64,000 nt of DNA from Holophagales bacterium (GTDB lineage Bacteria; Acidobacteriota; Thermoanaerobaculia; UBA5066): contig JADKBZ010000005.1 in NCBI GenBank assembly GCA_016714815.1, positions 248,001-312,000 on the forward strand, read 5' to 3'. A program made the position numbers and the translations under genes. The notes beneath the pieces are model-generated. The model was not told the origin of the DNA. It saw nothing but the letters and a program-made list of their open reading frames with translations, and searched no databases. Of the stretch, positions 36,423-44,904 are shown piece by piece (positions within the stretch are counted from its first letter, which is position 1; the number at the start of each line of letters is the position of its first letter).

Positions 36423-37871
36423 CTAGAGATCCACGTCTCCGAACGAAGAGCGGGCGAGCGGAGAGGGCAGGAACCTGCGGGTGTCGCGGTGGGAGATGGC
36501 GATCAGCTTGCCGTGAAGAAGCGGTACGAGGATGCCCTGGTCCTGGATCGTCCTGGCGATAGGGACGAGGTCCTTCACGTCGTTCGTGCGGCGGAACTGC
36601 GCGAGGGCCTGGTCCGTCGCCGGGTCCCGCCACCGCGAGAGGTTGTAGGCGGAGGCGCGCGGCGCCGACTTGGACGTGACCATCACCGACGACAGGAGGG
36701 ATTCCAGGAAGTCGGAGGCAACCGGCGTGTCGGCGATCCAACCCGCGACGAGGAGGTCGTAGCTCCCGCGTTCGAGGTGTCCGACGTACTCGCCACGGTC
36801 GCGCGGCTGGATGATCGTGACCTCCGTCCCGAGCGGCCGGAGGCTCTCGGCGATCGTCTTCGCCGCGGCCTGCGGGTCTGGCAGATAGGGCTTGGGGCCC
36901 CAGGTCAGGACGAGGTTCAGCCGCTCCGGCGCCGAAACTCCCGCATCCGCCAGAAGCTGCCGGGCCTGGAGGGGGCTGCCGTCCACCGAGCCGATCGGGA
37001 CGTCCTTCTTCAGGAACGGAGGCAGGAGACCCGCTGCCGCGAAGCCGAGGCCGAGCGGCCCGTAGTTGACCCGCGCGATCTCGGTCCGGCTGATGGCGGC
37101 AGAGAGCGCCCGTCGGACCCGGGAGTCTGCCAGCGCGGGGCTCTCCACGTTCAGGAACAGGATTCCGGTGCTGCTGCCGTCCAGCGTCTTCGGGAACACG
37201 GGCGCGCCCCTGAGCCGGGCGAGGTGGCCGAACGTCAGGGCGTAGGTCACGTGCACCTCTCCCGCGTGGACGGCGGCGAGGAGGGTGTCCGCGTCGGGGT
37301 AGACCTCGAACAGGACTCCGCCGAGAGCGGGGGCTTTCGCCGCGTGCGGGTTCGGCCGAAGGAGCAGCTTCTCGGCGCGGATCGGGTCGCCGCCCTCGAG
37401 CGCCTCGGGGGCGAGGAACGGCCCCGTGCCGAGGAACTGCCCGCGGCTCTCGAGCGCGACGCCACAGAACGGCTGGGTCAGGGTCGTCGCCAGCTGGGGA
37501 TCCGGCTTTCGAAGGCGGAACTCGACGCGACCGTCCCGGGCCCGGACCTCTGCGTTCGCCGTCACGTCGCGCACCCGCGAGAACGACGTCGCGACGGCGG
37601 CCGCCGTGCACGGGGAGCCGTCGGAGAACTTCGCGCCGGGCCGCACGGGCGCCGAGACGACGAGGGGATCGGCCTCCTGCCGGAGCGGTTCCGAGAACAG
37701 CAGCGGCCGCGGAGGACCGCCGTCCGGCGGAGACTGGTAGGGTGTCTCGTAGACCTGCATTAACGCGAGCGCCGTGACGTGGTCGTGGATCTCCCAGGGG
37801 CGCATCGAGGCGAGGTGGGAGAGGACGCCGACTCGCAGGGTCCGCTGCGGGAGATTCGGGGGCGATGCCAT
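36423..37871 (-). CDS. Solute-binding protein family 5 (dipeptide/oligopeptide type) without a signal peptide
   Basis: 482 residues. The fold signature of SBP_bac_5 is clear: LRVGVLSHLASMRPWEIHDH, VRPGAKFSDGSPCTAAAVAT, VTYALTFGHLARL, TGILFLNVESPALADSRVRR and PLLHGKLIAISH. ATG 37871 has GGAGG 8 bases upstream and places the domain within 12 residues of the start, leaving no signal peptide or anchor. No permease or ATPase genes are near. Because it heads the minus-strand chemosensory cluster it may be a cytoplasmic ligand-binding accessory. Exported alternatives (start at GTG 37886) do not add a hydrophobic leader either. Confidence 0.8.
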   Translation of the reverse strand: MASPPNLPQRTLRVGVLSHLASMRPWEIHDHVTALALMQVYETPYQSPPDGGPPRPLLFSEPLRQEADPLVVSAPVRPGAKFSDGSPCTAAAVATSFSRVRDVTANAEVRARDGRVEFRLRKPDPQLATTLTQPFCGVALESRGQFLGTGPFLAPEALEGGDPIRAEKLLLRPNPHAAKAPALGGVLFEVYPDADTLLAAVHAGEVHVTYALTFGHLARLRGAPVFPKTLDGSSTGILFLNVESPALADSRVRRALSAAISRTEIARVNYGPLGLGFAAAGLLPPFLKKDVPIGSVDGSPLQARQLLADAGVSAPERLNLVLTWGPKPYLPDPQAAAKTIAESLRPLGTEVTIIQPRDRGEYVGHLERGSYDLLVAGWIADTPVASDFLESLLSSVMVTSKSAPRASAYNLSRWRDPATDQALAQFRRTNDVKDLVPIARTIQDQGILVPLLHGKLIAISHRDTRRFLPSPLARSSFGDVDL

Positions 37872-37999
37872 CTTCGGATCCTCCACTCTCCAGCCCGTTC
37901 CGGGAGCCCGGCGCCCTTCATGAAGCCCCGGCCCGGGACCTTTCGGAGCCGCCGCGCCCCGCGCCGGGGATCGTACACACGGACGGCCCTCCCTGCGAG

Positions 38000-38029
38000 C
38001 AGACGGGTGGACGGCAGACGGGTGGACGG
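38000..38029. repeat. 15-bp tandem duplication upstream of the SBP gene
   Basis: Two exact head-to-tail copies of CAGACGGGTGGACGG in the 228-bp gap between the two-component operon and the chemosensory cluster. No function is evident. Confidence 0.6.
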
Positions 38030-38099
38030 AAGGTCCCGGAGTCGGCCGGACCCGGCCTCGTCCTCCTCGCGATGCCGTGGACCCGACTCCGCGCTGCGC

Positions 38100-38840
38100 T
38101 CACCCCTTCGGGAGGAGCTCCTTCAGCCGGGCCGCTCCCGAGCGGCTGACCGGGATCCGCTCGCCGTCCGCCATCACCGCGGTCCGCCCTTCCTCGAGCG
38201 AGGCGAGCCGCGCGACGTTCACGACCCAGGAACGGTGGACCCTCACGAACCGCGTGGCCCGGAGCTGCGCGGCCAGGTCCGCGAGCGTCTGGTGCTTCAG
38301 GTGGTTCCTTCCGCCCGACCGGATCAGGACGTAGTCGTCCTCGGCCTTCACCCACTCGACCGTCTCGACGGGGAGGAGCGTCACGCGCGTCCCGTCCCGG
38401 ACGGCAATCCGCTCGAGCGGCACCCCTTCCGGCCGGGCCGCGGCGGCGAGGGCCGCCGGGTCGGGCTTCTTCGCCCCGGTGGCGAGAAGCGCCCGGGCCC
38501 TGGCGAGGGCCGCGTCGAAGCGCGCTTTCGAGAAGGGCTTGAGGAGGTAGTCGACGGCGTTCACCTCGAACGCCTTCACGGCGTGCCGGTCGTACGCCGT
38601 GACGAAGACGACGGCCGGGCGCGGGTCGAGCAGCTCGAGCGTCTCGAAGCCGGTCAGGCGCGGCATCTGGACGTCGAGGAAGAGGAGGTCGGGGGCGTGC
38701 AGGGCAACCGCCTCGATCGCCTCCAGCCCGTTGGCGCATTCCGCCGCGACGTCGACGTCGGGGTGCGCCGCGAGGTGCTCGCGGACCAGGCTCCGGGCCA
38801 GCTCCTCGTCGTCGACGACGACGACGCGGAGCCGGTTCAC
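38100..38840 (-). CDS. LytTR-family response regulator
   Basis: 246 residues. The receiver has VVVVDDEELAR, phospho-acceptor in LLFLDVQMP, then VTAYDRHAVKAFEVNAVDYL and KPF. The LytTR DNA-binding domain covers about 145-245 (IAVRDGTRVTLLPVETVEWV, FVRVHRSWVVNVARL). It binds DNA to control target genes on phosphorylation by the adjacent LytS-type kinase. GTG 38840 overlaps the kinase stop (GTGA). Targets are unknown; envelope genes are plausible given the LiaF-like neighbour. Confidence 0.9.
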   Translation of the reverse strand: MNRLRVVVVDDEELARSLVREHLAAHPDVDVAAECANGLEAIEAVALHAPDLLFLDVQMPRLTGFETLELLDPRPAVVFVTAYDRHAVKAFEVNAVDYLLKPFSKARFDAALARARALLATGAKKPDPAALAAAARPEGVPLERIAVRDGTRVTLLPVETVEWVKAEDDYVLIRSGGRNHLKHQTLADLAAQLRATRFVRVHRSWVVNVARLASLEEGRTAVMADGERIPVSRSGAARLKELLPKG

Positions 38841-39904
38841 TCCCCCTCCGCCGGGACGGCGGGAACGACGAGGACGACCGAGAACCTCCCTCCGTCGCCC
38901 CGCTCGTCGATCTCGGCGGCGCGCCCCCACGCCGCGGCGAGCCGCCGCCTCACGATGGAGAGGCCGAGGCCGCTGCCGGCCACCGCGGGCGTCTCCGGGT
39001 CGTAGGGGTTCTCGATGACGACGCGGACGCCGTCCCCGGCCCTCTCCACGCGGAGGGTCACCGTTCCCCCTTCGATGAGGGTCGCGATGCCGTGGCGGAC
39101 GGCGTTCTCCACGAGCGGCTGAAGGAGGAGCGGCGGGACGACCGTCGAAAGGAGCGACTCGTCGACCTCCTCCTCGACCTCGAGGCGGCGGCCGTAGCGG
39201 ACTCTCTCGACGGCGAGGAACTGCCGCACCAGGACGAGCTCCTCGCGGAGAGGGATGAGCGACCGCTCGCCCGATGCAAGGCTCCGGCGGAGGAAGTCCG
39301 AGAGGAGGACGCACATCTCGCGCGCCCGCGCCGGGGCCGTCGTCGTCAGGGCACTCACCGAGTTGAGGGCGTTGAAGAGGAAGTGGGGGTTCAGCTGCGC
39401 CTTCAGCGCCTCGAGCTCGGCCTCGCGAGCCAGGACGCGGGCCTCCATCGCCCGGCGCTCGGCCGCCTGCGACGACTCGAGCGAGAGAAGGATGTAGTGG
39501 AACGTGACGGCCAGGAGGTAGAGGAGAACGCCGAGGACGAAGAGCGGCGGCACGGCCTTGCCGAACCGCTCCGGGAGGGTCGAGAGGGCCGGGAACGAGC
39601 CGAGGAGGCTCGCGAGCGTCGAGCCGGCGAGCGTCAGGAGGGAAGCGGCGATGAGCGCCCCGACGACGTGGACGCCGAGGACGGAGCCGGTCCGGGAACG
39701 GGTCAGCGGCGCGCTGCGACAGGCGTAGAAGGAGGAGAGGCAGAGGAAGGCGTAGACGAGGGAGAGCGGCGCCGCGAGCGCCGCCGCCTCGCCGATCGAA
39801 AGGCTCCCCGGGAGCGCGAGCAGGTAGGCCTGTATCGCCGCCAGGGGAACCCAGGCGAGGAGGTAGGCCAGCAGCCTCTCCCGGCGAGCCAGGATGGGAT
39901 GCAC
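38837..39904 (-). CDS. LytS-type sensor histidine kinase
   Basis: 355 residues. Four N-terminal membrane helices (within 1-155), then the His_kinase domain with the phospho-acceptor in AQLNPHFLFNALNSVSAL and an HATPase region with PLVENAVRHGI and GSGLGLSIV. No extra sensor domain, so the stimulus is probably read within or through the membrane or via the LiaF-like protein. GTG 39904 lies 1 nt after the LiaF-like stop. Forms an operon with the LytTR regulator. Confidence 0.9.
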   Translation of the reverse strand: MHPILARRERLLAYLLAWVPLAAIQAYLLALPGSLSIGEAAALAAPLSLVYAFLCLSSFYACRSAPLTRSRTGSVLGVHVVGALIAASLLTLAGSTLASLLGSFPALSTLPERFGKAVPPLFVLGVLLYLLAVTFHYILLSLESSQAAERRAMEARVLAREAELEALKAQLNPHFLFNALNSVSALTTTAPARAREMCVLLSDFLRRSLASGERSLIPLREELVLVRQFLAVERVRYGRRLEVEEEVDESLLSTVVPPLLLQPLVENAVRHGIATLIEGGTVTLRVERAGDGVRVVIENPYDPETPAVAGSGLGLSIVRRRLAAAWGRAAEIDERGDGGRFSVVLVVPAVPAEGE

Positions 39905-39905
39905 G

Positions 39906-40625
39906 TCAGTTCTTGATGTCGAGGCCGCCGAAGACGACGAACCCGTCGATGACGAGCCGCTTCGGAGGCGTGTCTCCGTCGAGGGGCGGGTGGTAGCTCT
40001 TGTCGTCGGTGCCGCCGAAGATCGCGAACGCCTTTACATCGACGGCCCAGTCCCGCGGGACCCGGATGTCGCCGCCGCCGAACGCGATGAAGACGGTGAT
40101 CGTCGCCTGGTCGTCGGGGATCCGGCAGTTCGTCAGGTCGAGCTCGAAGCCGCCGAACATGGCGTTGATCTCCCCCCCGAGGAATTCGGTCGTCGTGATG
40201 GAGCGGTCCCAGCCGCCGAAGATCGCCGTCTCGTCGAGCGTCGCCGCCGTCCGGCTCTCGATCGTCCGATCGGGGAAGGTCCTTCCGCCCGCCTTCTGGA
40301 CGAGGCGGATGCCGAGCGCCACGAGGATGAGCGGCGCCAGGTTCCTGACCGGGAAGCGGAGGACGTCGAGCCTGTCGAGGAGGAGGAGTGTCCCCGCAAG
40401 GGCGAGGATCCATCCCCAGAACCCGTTCCAGAAGCCGCGGCGCTGGAGCGCCTTCGTCACCCCCACCGCCACGAGGGCGACGGGCCAGAGTCGCAGGAGG
40501 AACCTCGCCGAGACGAGGCCGAAGTTGTCGAGCGTGAAGAGGAGACCCACGACGATGACGAGGATTCCAAACACGAGCCGGACCGCGCCTGCCGCCGCGG
40601 GAAGTTTCGGGTTTTTCATGTTCAT
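39906..40625 (-). CDS. LiaF/DUF5668-like membrane protein
   Basis: 239 residues from ATG 40625 with a GGAGGC site. Four hydrophobic segments in the first 130 residues (VRLVFGILVIVVGLLFTLDN is the first), then a beta-solenoid LiaF C-terminal domain with repeated FGG motifs: IFGGWDRSI, MFGGFELDLTNC, FGGGDIRVP, IFGGTDDKSY, VFGGLDIKN. In Firmicutes LiaF restrains a cell-envelope stress kinase. Its position directly ahead of a LytS-type kinase suggests a comparable sensing partner (inference). Confidence 0.82.
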   Translation of the reverse strand: MNMKNPKLPAAAGAVRLVFGILVIVVGLLFTLDNFGLVSARFLLRLWPVALVAVGVTKALQRRGFWNGFWGWILALAGTLLLLDRLDVLRFPVRNLAPLILVALGIRLVQKAGGRTFPDRTIESRTAATLDETAIFGGWDRSITTTEFLGGEINAMFGGFELDLTNCRIPDDQATITVFIAFGGGDIRVPRDWAVDVKAFAIFGGTDDKSYHPPLDGDTPPKRLVIDGFVVFGGLDIKN

Positions 40626-40734
40626 GGCCTGCCTCCGCGCTCCCCGCCGGGAGCTTCTACCCGAAGTTACGCGCCCGGAGGTGGTTCCGCTTCCCGGATT
40701 CGGCAAACGGACGCCCGGAGTCGGTGAGCGGGAA

Positions 40735-42231
40735 TCAGAGGCCGGGCCGGCCGAGGCGGAACGTCTTCGAAAATCCGTCGGAGGGGACGCGGATCGTCAC
40801 CTCCACCGCCCCGGCGTCGGTGCAGGAGTAGACCTCCTCCACCTCGGGCCCCGGCGCCTCGAGCCTCCTCACGGCGGCCCCGTCCAGCGGGGACCGCCGG
40901 AGCGACGGGAGGAACGGGAACTTCACGTCGTGCCACGGGGTGACGTCGCCGTCGGGGCGCCCCTCGACGAGGCGGCTGCACTCGACGAAGCGGAAGTGTC
41001 CCAGGTCGTGAGCGGCGCGGTACCGCCGGACGGCCGTGAGCGGCGCCCCCCCGGCCTCGGGTAGAGGAAGGTCCTTGGGGAAGATCGGGTCGAAGACGAC
41101 CTCCTCCCCTTCCTCGGCCTCGCGGAAGACGCCGAAGTGCCGGGTGAGCCGGTCGGCGAGCGAGAAACCGGCCTCGCCGTCGAGGAAGAGGGCGAGGCCG
41201 ACCGCCGTGGCCGCAAACGGGTGAGGCGAGCGCTTCACCCTCTTCTCCCCGAATCGTTCGCGGAGCCGCCGACCGACGAGAGGGAAGGCCCCCGCTCCTC
41301 CCACGACGTAGACCCCCGCGAGGTCCCCCTCCTCGAGCTCCCCCGCCGCCAGGACCGGGTCCGTCGCCGCGATCGTCCGGTCGACGAGGGGCGCGCAGGC
41401 TTCCCAGACGTCCTCGATCGGCAGGGCGATCGGCGGCAGGTCGAGGGGCGAGAGGTCGAGGACGAGCCTGCGGGTGTTCGGCCCGACCGCTTCCTTCTGC
41501 CGCGCGCACTCCTCGAGGAGGAGGTCCCGCGCGTCGGCGTCCAGCCCGGCCGCTCCTGCCCTGGCCAGGACCGCCGCCAGGATCGCCTCGTCGAAGTCGT
41601 CTCCCCCGAGGCGCCTCACCCCTTCGCTCGTGACGACCTCGTTCGTCTTCCCCGTCATCCGGAGGAGCGAGGCGTCGAACGTCCCGCCGCCGAGGTCGTA
41701 GACGAGGACGTGCTCGCGCCGCGCCGTGATCGTCGAACGGAACCGGTGGGCGTACTCGAAGCCGGCCGCCGAGGGCTCGTTGATGAGGGCGACCGGCGTG
41801 AAGCCGGCCGCGCGGAAAGCTTCCAGCGTCAGGAAGCGCTGCGCGCTCGAGGAGTTCGCGGGGACCGAGATCGCCACCTCGAGAGGCTCCCCCTCGACGA
41901 CGGTGGCGTTCGAGCGGGCGACGAGGTCCTCCTTCACCTTCGAGAGGAAGCCGGTGAGGAGGTCCAGAAGAAGGACGGGTCGGCCCCCGATCTCGACCGA
42001 GGCCCTCGGGCCGGCGTCGGCGAGGAGCCTCTTGAACGAGCGAACGAGGCGGACTCCCGGCTCGTGCCGGACGGCCACGGCATCGAAGCCGTACCGGAGC
42101 TCGCCCGACGGGAGGAGAGCGGCGAGCGACGGGTAGGGGTCTCCCCCCTCGAAGGCGACCACGGGGTAGTTCCCGCGATCGACCATCGTCACCACCGTGT
42201 GGGTCGTTCCGAAGTCGACGCCGAGGAGCAT
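40735..42231 (-). CDS. Hsp70-family (DnaK-like) protein, short form
   Basis: 498 residues. The actin-like ATPase domain has LGVDFGTTHTVVTMV, INEPSAAGFEYAH, VYDLGGGTFDASLL and VVGGAGAFPLVG. After about residue 360 only about 140 residues follow, with a beta-rich piece (TPWHDVKFPFLPSLRR) but no recognisable full peptide-binding domain or lid. No DnaJ or GrpE gene is adjacent. A specialised Hsp70 with a dedicated client is likely. Start ATG 42231 matches the family start exactly. Confidence 0.85.
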   Translation of the reverse strand: MLLGVDFGTTHTVVTMVDRGNYPVVAFEGGDPYPSLAALLPSGELRYGFDAVAVRHEPGVRLVRSFKRLLADAGPRASVEIGGRPVLLLDLLTGFLSKVKEDLVARSNATVVEGEPLEVAISVPANSSSAQRFLTLEAFRAAGFTPVALINEPSAAGFEYAHRFRSTITARREHVLVYDLGGGTFDASLLRMTGKTNEVVTSEGVRRLGGDDFDEAILAAVLARAGAAGLDADARDLLLEECARQKEAVGPNTRRLVLDLSPLDLPPIALPIEDVWEACAPLVDRTIAATDPVLAAGELEEGDLAGVYVVGGAGAFPLVGRRLRERFGEKRVKRSPHPFAATAVGLALFLDGEAGFSLADRLTRHFGVFREAEEGEEVVFDPIFPKDLPLPEAGGAPLTAVRRYRAAHDLGHFRFVECSRLVEGRPDGDVTPWHDVKFPFLPSLRRSPLDGAAVRRLEAPGPEVEEVYSCTDAGAVEVTIRVPSDGFSKTFRLGRPGL

Positions 42232-42295
42232 GCTGGTGCGGAGTTTACGGACTTTGGGGGGAAACCGAAGACGAACCGGGCCGGGACGAGCCCGC

Positions 42296-42658
42296 TCAGC
42301 GCGTCAGCTCGAGACCCGTCGCCTCGAGCGCCGGCCCTCCGCCGGGGCCCTTCGCGCGAAAGACCCCTTCGGCGATCGCCGAAGCGCCCCCCGCGTCCGA
42401 CGGGAGCGTCGCGCCCGGCGTGCCCATCGTGACCCGCAGGGACGCCGCCCCCTCGGTCAGGGCGAACGCGCCTCCGCTGGAAGCGACCGTCCCCCGGACC
42501 TGGATCGTCTTCCCGTCGTACCCCGCGGCTTTCTGGTTCAGCTCGGCGATGGAGACCGGCGTCAGTCCCCGGAGCGGCTTTCCGTAAAGCTCCGCTCCCC
42601 GGGCCGGCAGGGCGAGCCCGGCGAGGAGGACCAGGGCGGGGAACGACCGCAGCCTCAT
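42296..42658 (-). CDS. Small exported protein with OB-like fold
   Basis: 120 residues with a signal peptide (MRLRSFPALVLLAGLALPARG, cleaved near 21). The mature part reads VSIAELNQKAAGYDGKTIQV then RGTVASSGGAFALTEGAASL, a pattern of small periplasmic OB-fold proteins. ATG 42658 is used; the frame extending to 42730 overlaps the divergent SemiSWEET gene. Function unknown. Confidence 0.65.
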   Translation of the reverse strand: MRLRSFPALVLLAGLALPARGAELYGKPLRGLTPVSIAELNQKAAGYDGKTIQVRGTVASSGGAFALTEGAASLRVTMGTPGATLPSDAGGASAIAEGVFRAKGPGGGPALEATGLELTR

Positions 42659-42704
42659 GGTCCCATTGTAGGCCGCACCCGCTGCGGGGTAGGCTCCCGG
42701 CCGC

Positions 42705-42983
42705 ATGGAGAGCTTCGACTCCCTCCTCAAGGTCCTCGTCGGCGTCGTGGGCGTCGGGAGCGGCGCGGCCTACATTCCCCAGGCGGTGCGCATCTGGAAG
42801 AGGCGGTCGAGCGACGACGTTTCCGTCGTCACCTACGTCCTCTTCCTCCTCGGCCAGGTCATCTGGCTGACCTACGGCGTCCGCTTCGGCCTCCTGGAGA
42901 TCGTCCTCGGGATGGCGGCGAACCTCGCCGGGAACCTCTCCGTCATCCTCTCGGCCCTCCGGTTCCGCAGCCGTCCCGCGTGA
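42705..42983 (+). CDS. SemiSWEET-family sugar transporter
   Basis: 92 residues with three membrane helices and the MtN3/saliva PQ signature: GAAYIPQAVRIWKRRSSDDV, then VIWLTYGVRFGLLEIVLG. One three-helix unit per chain means it works as a dimer, exchanging mono- or disaccharides across the inner membrane. Its stop overlaps the GTG of the RluA gene. Length is normal for bacterial SemiSWEETs. Confidence 0.88.
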   Translation: MESFDSLLKVLVGVVGVGSGAAYIPQAVRIWKRRSSDDVSVVTYVLFLLGQVIWLTYGVRFGLLEIVLGMAANLAGNLSVILSALRFRSRPA

Positions 42984-43723
42984 CGCTCCGCCCGCTCCCC
43001 GTCCCGCCGGGTGCCGAGGCGTACCTCGCCTTCGACAAGGAGGCGGGTCAGAACGCGCATGGCTACGGCGGCCTCTACGAGGAAGCGCGCGAGGCCCTCG
43101 GAGACGACCTCCACCTCGTCCACCGCCTCGACCGGATCACCTCCGGCCTCCTCCTCCTGGCCCGCGGGCAGGACGCGCTCCGCGCCGCGCACGACGCCTG
43201 GGCGACGCGGGTTTCCAAGACCTACGTCGCGGTCGTCCGTGGAGTCCCGGCCGAGCCGGAGGGGACGATCGACCTCCCCCTCCTCGAGCACCGCTCGGGG
43301 CGGCCGTGGCTCCTCGCGCGCGCGGTCCGCGCGGCTTACGGCCCCGATCGCGCCGCCCGGCTCCTCAGGGGCGAAGGTCTCTCCTTCATCCCGCCGCTGC
43401 CCCCCCCCTCGCGCACCGCCGTCCACCCCGCGGGCCGCCCCGCGCTCACCCGCTGGCGGCTCCTCGAGAGCCGCGGGGAAGAAGCTCTCCTCGAGCTGAC
43501 GCCTGCGACCGGGCGGATGCACCAGCTCCGCGTTCACCTCGCCGCGATCGGCCACCCGCTCCTGGGCGATCCCCTCTACGACGCGGGGACCGCCCCGGAA
43601 GCCGCGACCGGCCCCGCGCCGTTCCTGCGCGCCATCCGGATCGTCTGGGAAGAGCCGCCTGGGGCCCCCTCCGGGACGGCGTGGACGTTCGAGGCGCCGG
43701 CGTCTGAGATGATGCCGGCGTGA
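42980..43723 (+). CDS. RluA-family pseudouridine synthase
   Basis: 247 residues from GTG 42980. The catalytic motif HLVHRLDRITSGLLLLAR holds the conserved Asp; VSKTYVAVVRGVP, TGRMHQLRVHLAAIGHPLLG and DPLYD follow. There is no S4 domain. It converts specific uridines of rRNA or tRNA to pseudouridine; the exact target cannot be told. The gene overlaps the SemiSWEET stop and the exonuclease start (GTGA at both ends). Confidence 0.9.
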   Translation: MTLRPLPVPPGAEAYLAFDKEAGQNAHGYGGLYEEAREALGDDLHLVHRLDRITSGLLLLARGQDALRAAHDAWATRVSKTYVAVVRGVPAEPEGTIDLPLLEHRSGRPWLLARAVRAAYGPDRAARLLRGEGLSFIPPLPPPSRTAVHPAGRPALTRWRLLESRGEEALLELTPATGRMHQLRVHLAAIGHPLLGDPLYDAGTAPEAATGPAPFLRAIRIVWEEPPGAPSGTAWTFEAPASEMMPA

Positions 43724-44535
43724 CCGCTCTTCTTCCCCCCGAGACCCTCGAGCTCCTCAGAAGCGTCTGCGACGGCGCCCCCCTCGTCATCTTCGACCTC
43801 GAGACGACCGGCCCCGACCGCCTCACCGACCGGATCGTCGAGGTGGCCGCGCTGAAAGTCTCCCCCGACGGCAGCGTCGCGGTCTTCGAGTCTCGAGTGA
43901 ACCCCGGCGTGAAGATCCCATCCGAGGCGACGGCCGTCCACGGGATCACCGACGCAGATGTGGCCGACGCCCCCACGTTCGACGCCGTCGCCCCCGGCCT
44001 CGTCGCCTTCTTCGAGGGATGCGACCTGGCGGGCTACAACCTGCGCGGATTCGACATCCCGCTCCTCGGCCGGGAGCTCGACCGGGTGAAGGTCCCCTTC
44101 TCCTTCGACGGGCGCCGCGTCGTCGACGCGCAGGTCATCTACTTCCGCAAGGAGCCGCGCGACCTGACCGCCGCCGTCCGCACCTTCGTCGGACGCGAGC
44201 ACGCCGGCGCCCACTCGGCCCTCGCCGACTCGATCGCCGCCGCCGAGGTCCTCGCCGGACAGCTCCGCCGGTACGAGGATCTGCCGCGCGGAGTCGAGGC
44301 CCTCGCCGCCTTCACCGCCCCGGTCGAGGGACGCTGGGTCGACGCCGACAAGCGCTTCGTCTGGCGCGACGGCGCCGCCGTCTTCAACTTCGGGGGCAAG
44401 CGGGGCCAGACGCTGGCCGCCGTGGCCGCGAAGAACCCCGAGTATCTCGACTGGATGCTCGACGCCGATTTCCCCGAGGAGGCCAAGCGGATCGTCCGGG
44501 AAGCCCGCGAAGGACGGTTCCCGGTCCGGAAGTGA
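43720..44535 (+). CDS. DEDDh 3'-5' exonuclease (DNA polymerase III epsilon-like)
   Basis: 271 residues. Exo I: IFDLETTGPD; Exo II: YNLRGFDIPLL; Exo III: HSALADSIAA, with His completing the DEDDh set. A C-terminal 75-residue extension contains WRDGAAVFNFGGKRGQTL and YLDWMLDADFPEEAKRIV, a block often appended to stand-alone exonucleases of this kind. Likely involved in DNA repair or small-nucleic-acid degradation. GTG 43720 start. Confidence 0.88.
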   Translation: MTALLPPETLELLRSVCDGAPLVIFDLETTGPDRLTDRIVEVAALKVSPDGSVAVFESRVNPGVKIPSEATAVHGITDADVADAPTFDAVAPGLVAFFEGCDLAGYNLRGFDIPLLGRELDRVKVPFSFDGRRVVDAQVIYFRKEPRDLTAAVRTFVGREHAGAHSALADSIAAAEVLAGQLRRYEDLPRGVEALAAFTAPVEGRWVDADKRFVWRDGAAVFNFGGKRGQTLAAVAAKNPEYLDWMLDADFPEEAKRIVREAREGRFPVRK

Positions 44536-44864
44536 CCGAGCCTCCCCTTTCGAGCGGGCGCGGCCTCGCCCGGCGCCGCCACCACCTCGTGAGGCTCGCC
44601 CTCCTGACGCTCGGCTGGACGATGCTCGTCCTCGGGCTCGTCGGCGGCCTCCTTCCGTTCATCCAGGGGTGGCCTTTCGGCGTCGCCGGGGCGGTGATCC
44701 TCTACGTCGAGAGCCGCTGGTTCCAGCGGAAGGTCCGGCGCTGGCGGCAGAACCACCCGCGCGCCGAGAGGGTGTGGCTGAAGCTGAAGGTCTGGCGGCA
44801 CGGCCGGAAGAAGCCGCGGCCCAGCAGCGGCCTACCCGTTCCGCCACCGGACGGAACCGGCTGA
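44532..44864 (+). CDS. Small PGPGW-like membrane protein
   Basis: 110 residues from GTG 44532. Two helices, LALLTLGWTMLVLGLVGGLL and GVAGAVILYVESRWF, separated by PFIQGWPF; the layout recalls the PGPGW transmembrane family, though the motif is changed. The C-terminus is very basic. Last gene of the overlapping four-gene operon; function unknown. Confidence 0.6.
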   Translation: MTEPPLSSGRGLARRRHHLVRLALLTLGWTMLVLGLVGGLLPFIQGWPFGVAGAVILYVESRWFQRKVRRWRQNHPRAERVWLKLKVWRHGRKKPRPSSGLPVPPPDGTG

Positions 44865-44904
44865 CGGGGCGCTCTGGCCGCCACGCCGCCCCGCGGCCTT
44901 CTCT

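Noticed and set aside
35863..37611. 582-codon minus frame across cheY and the SBP gene
   Set aside because: Shadow composition; conflicts with two genes having complete, recognisable domains.
43576..44214. 212-codon minus frame antisense to the exonuclease gene
   Set aside because: No domain; the plus strand carries the three conserved exonuclease motifs.
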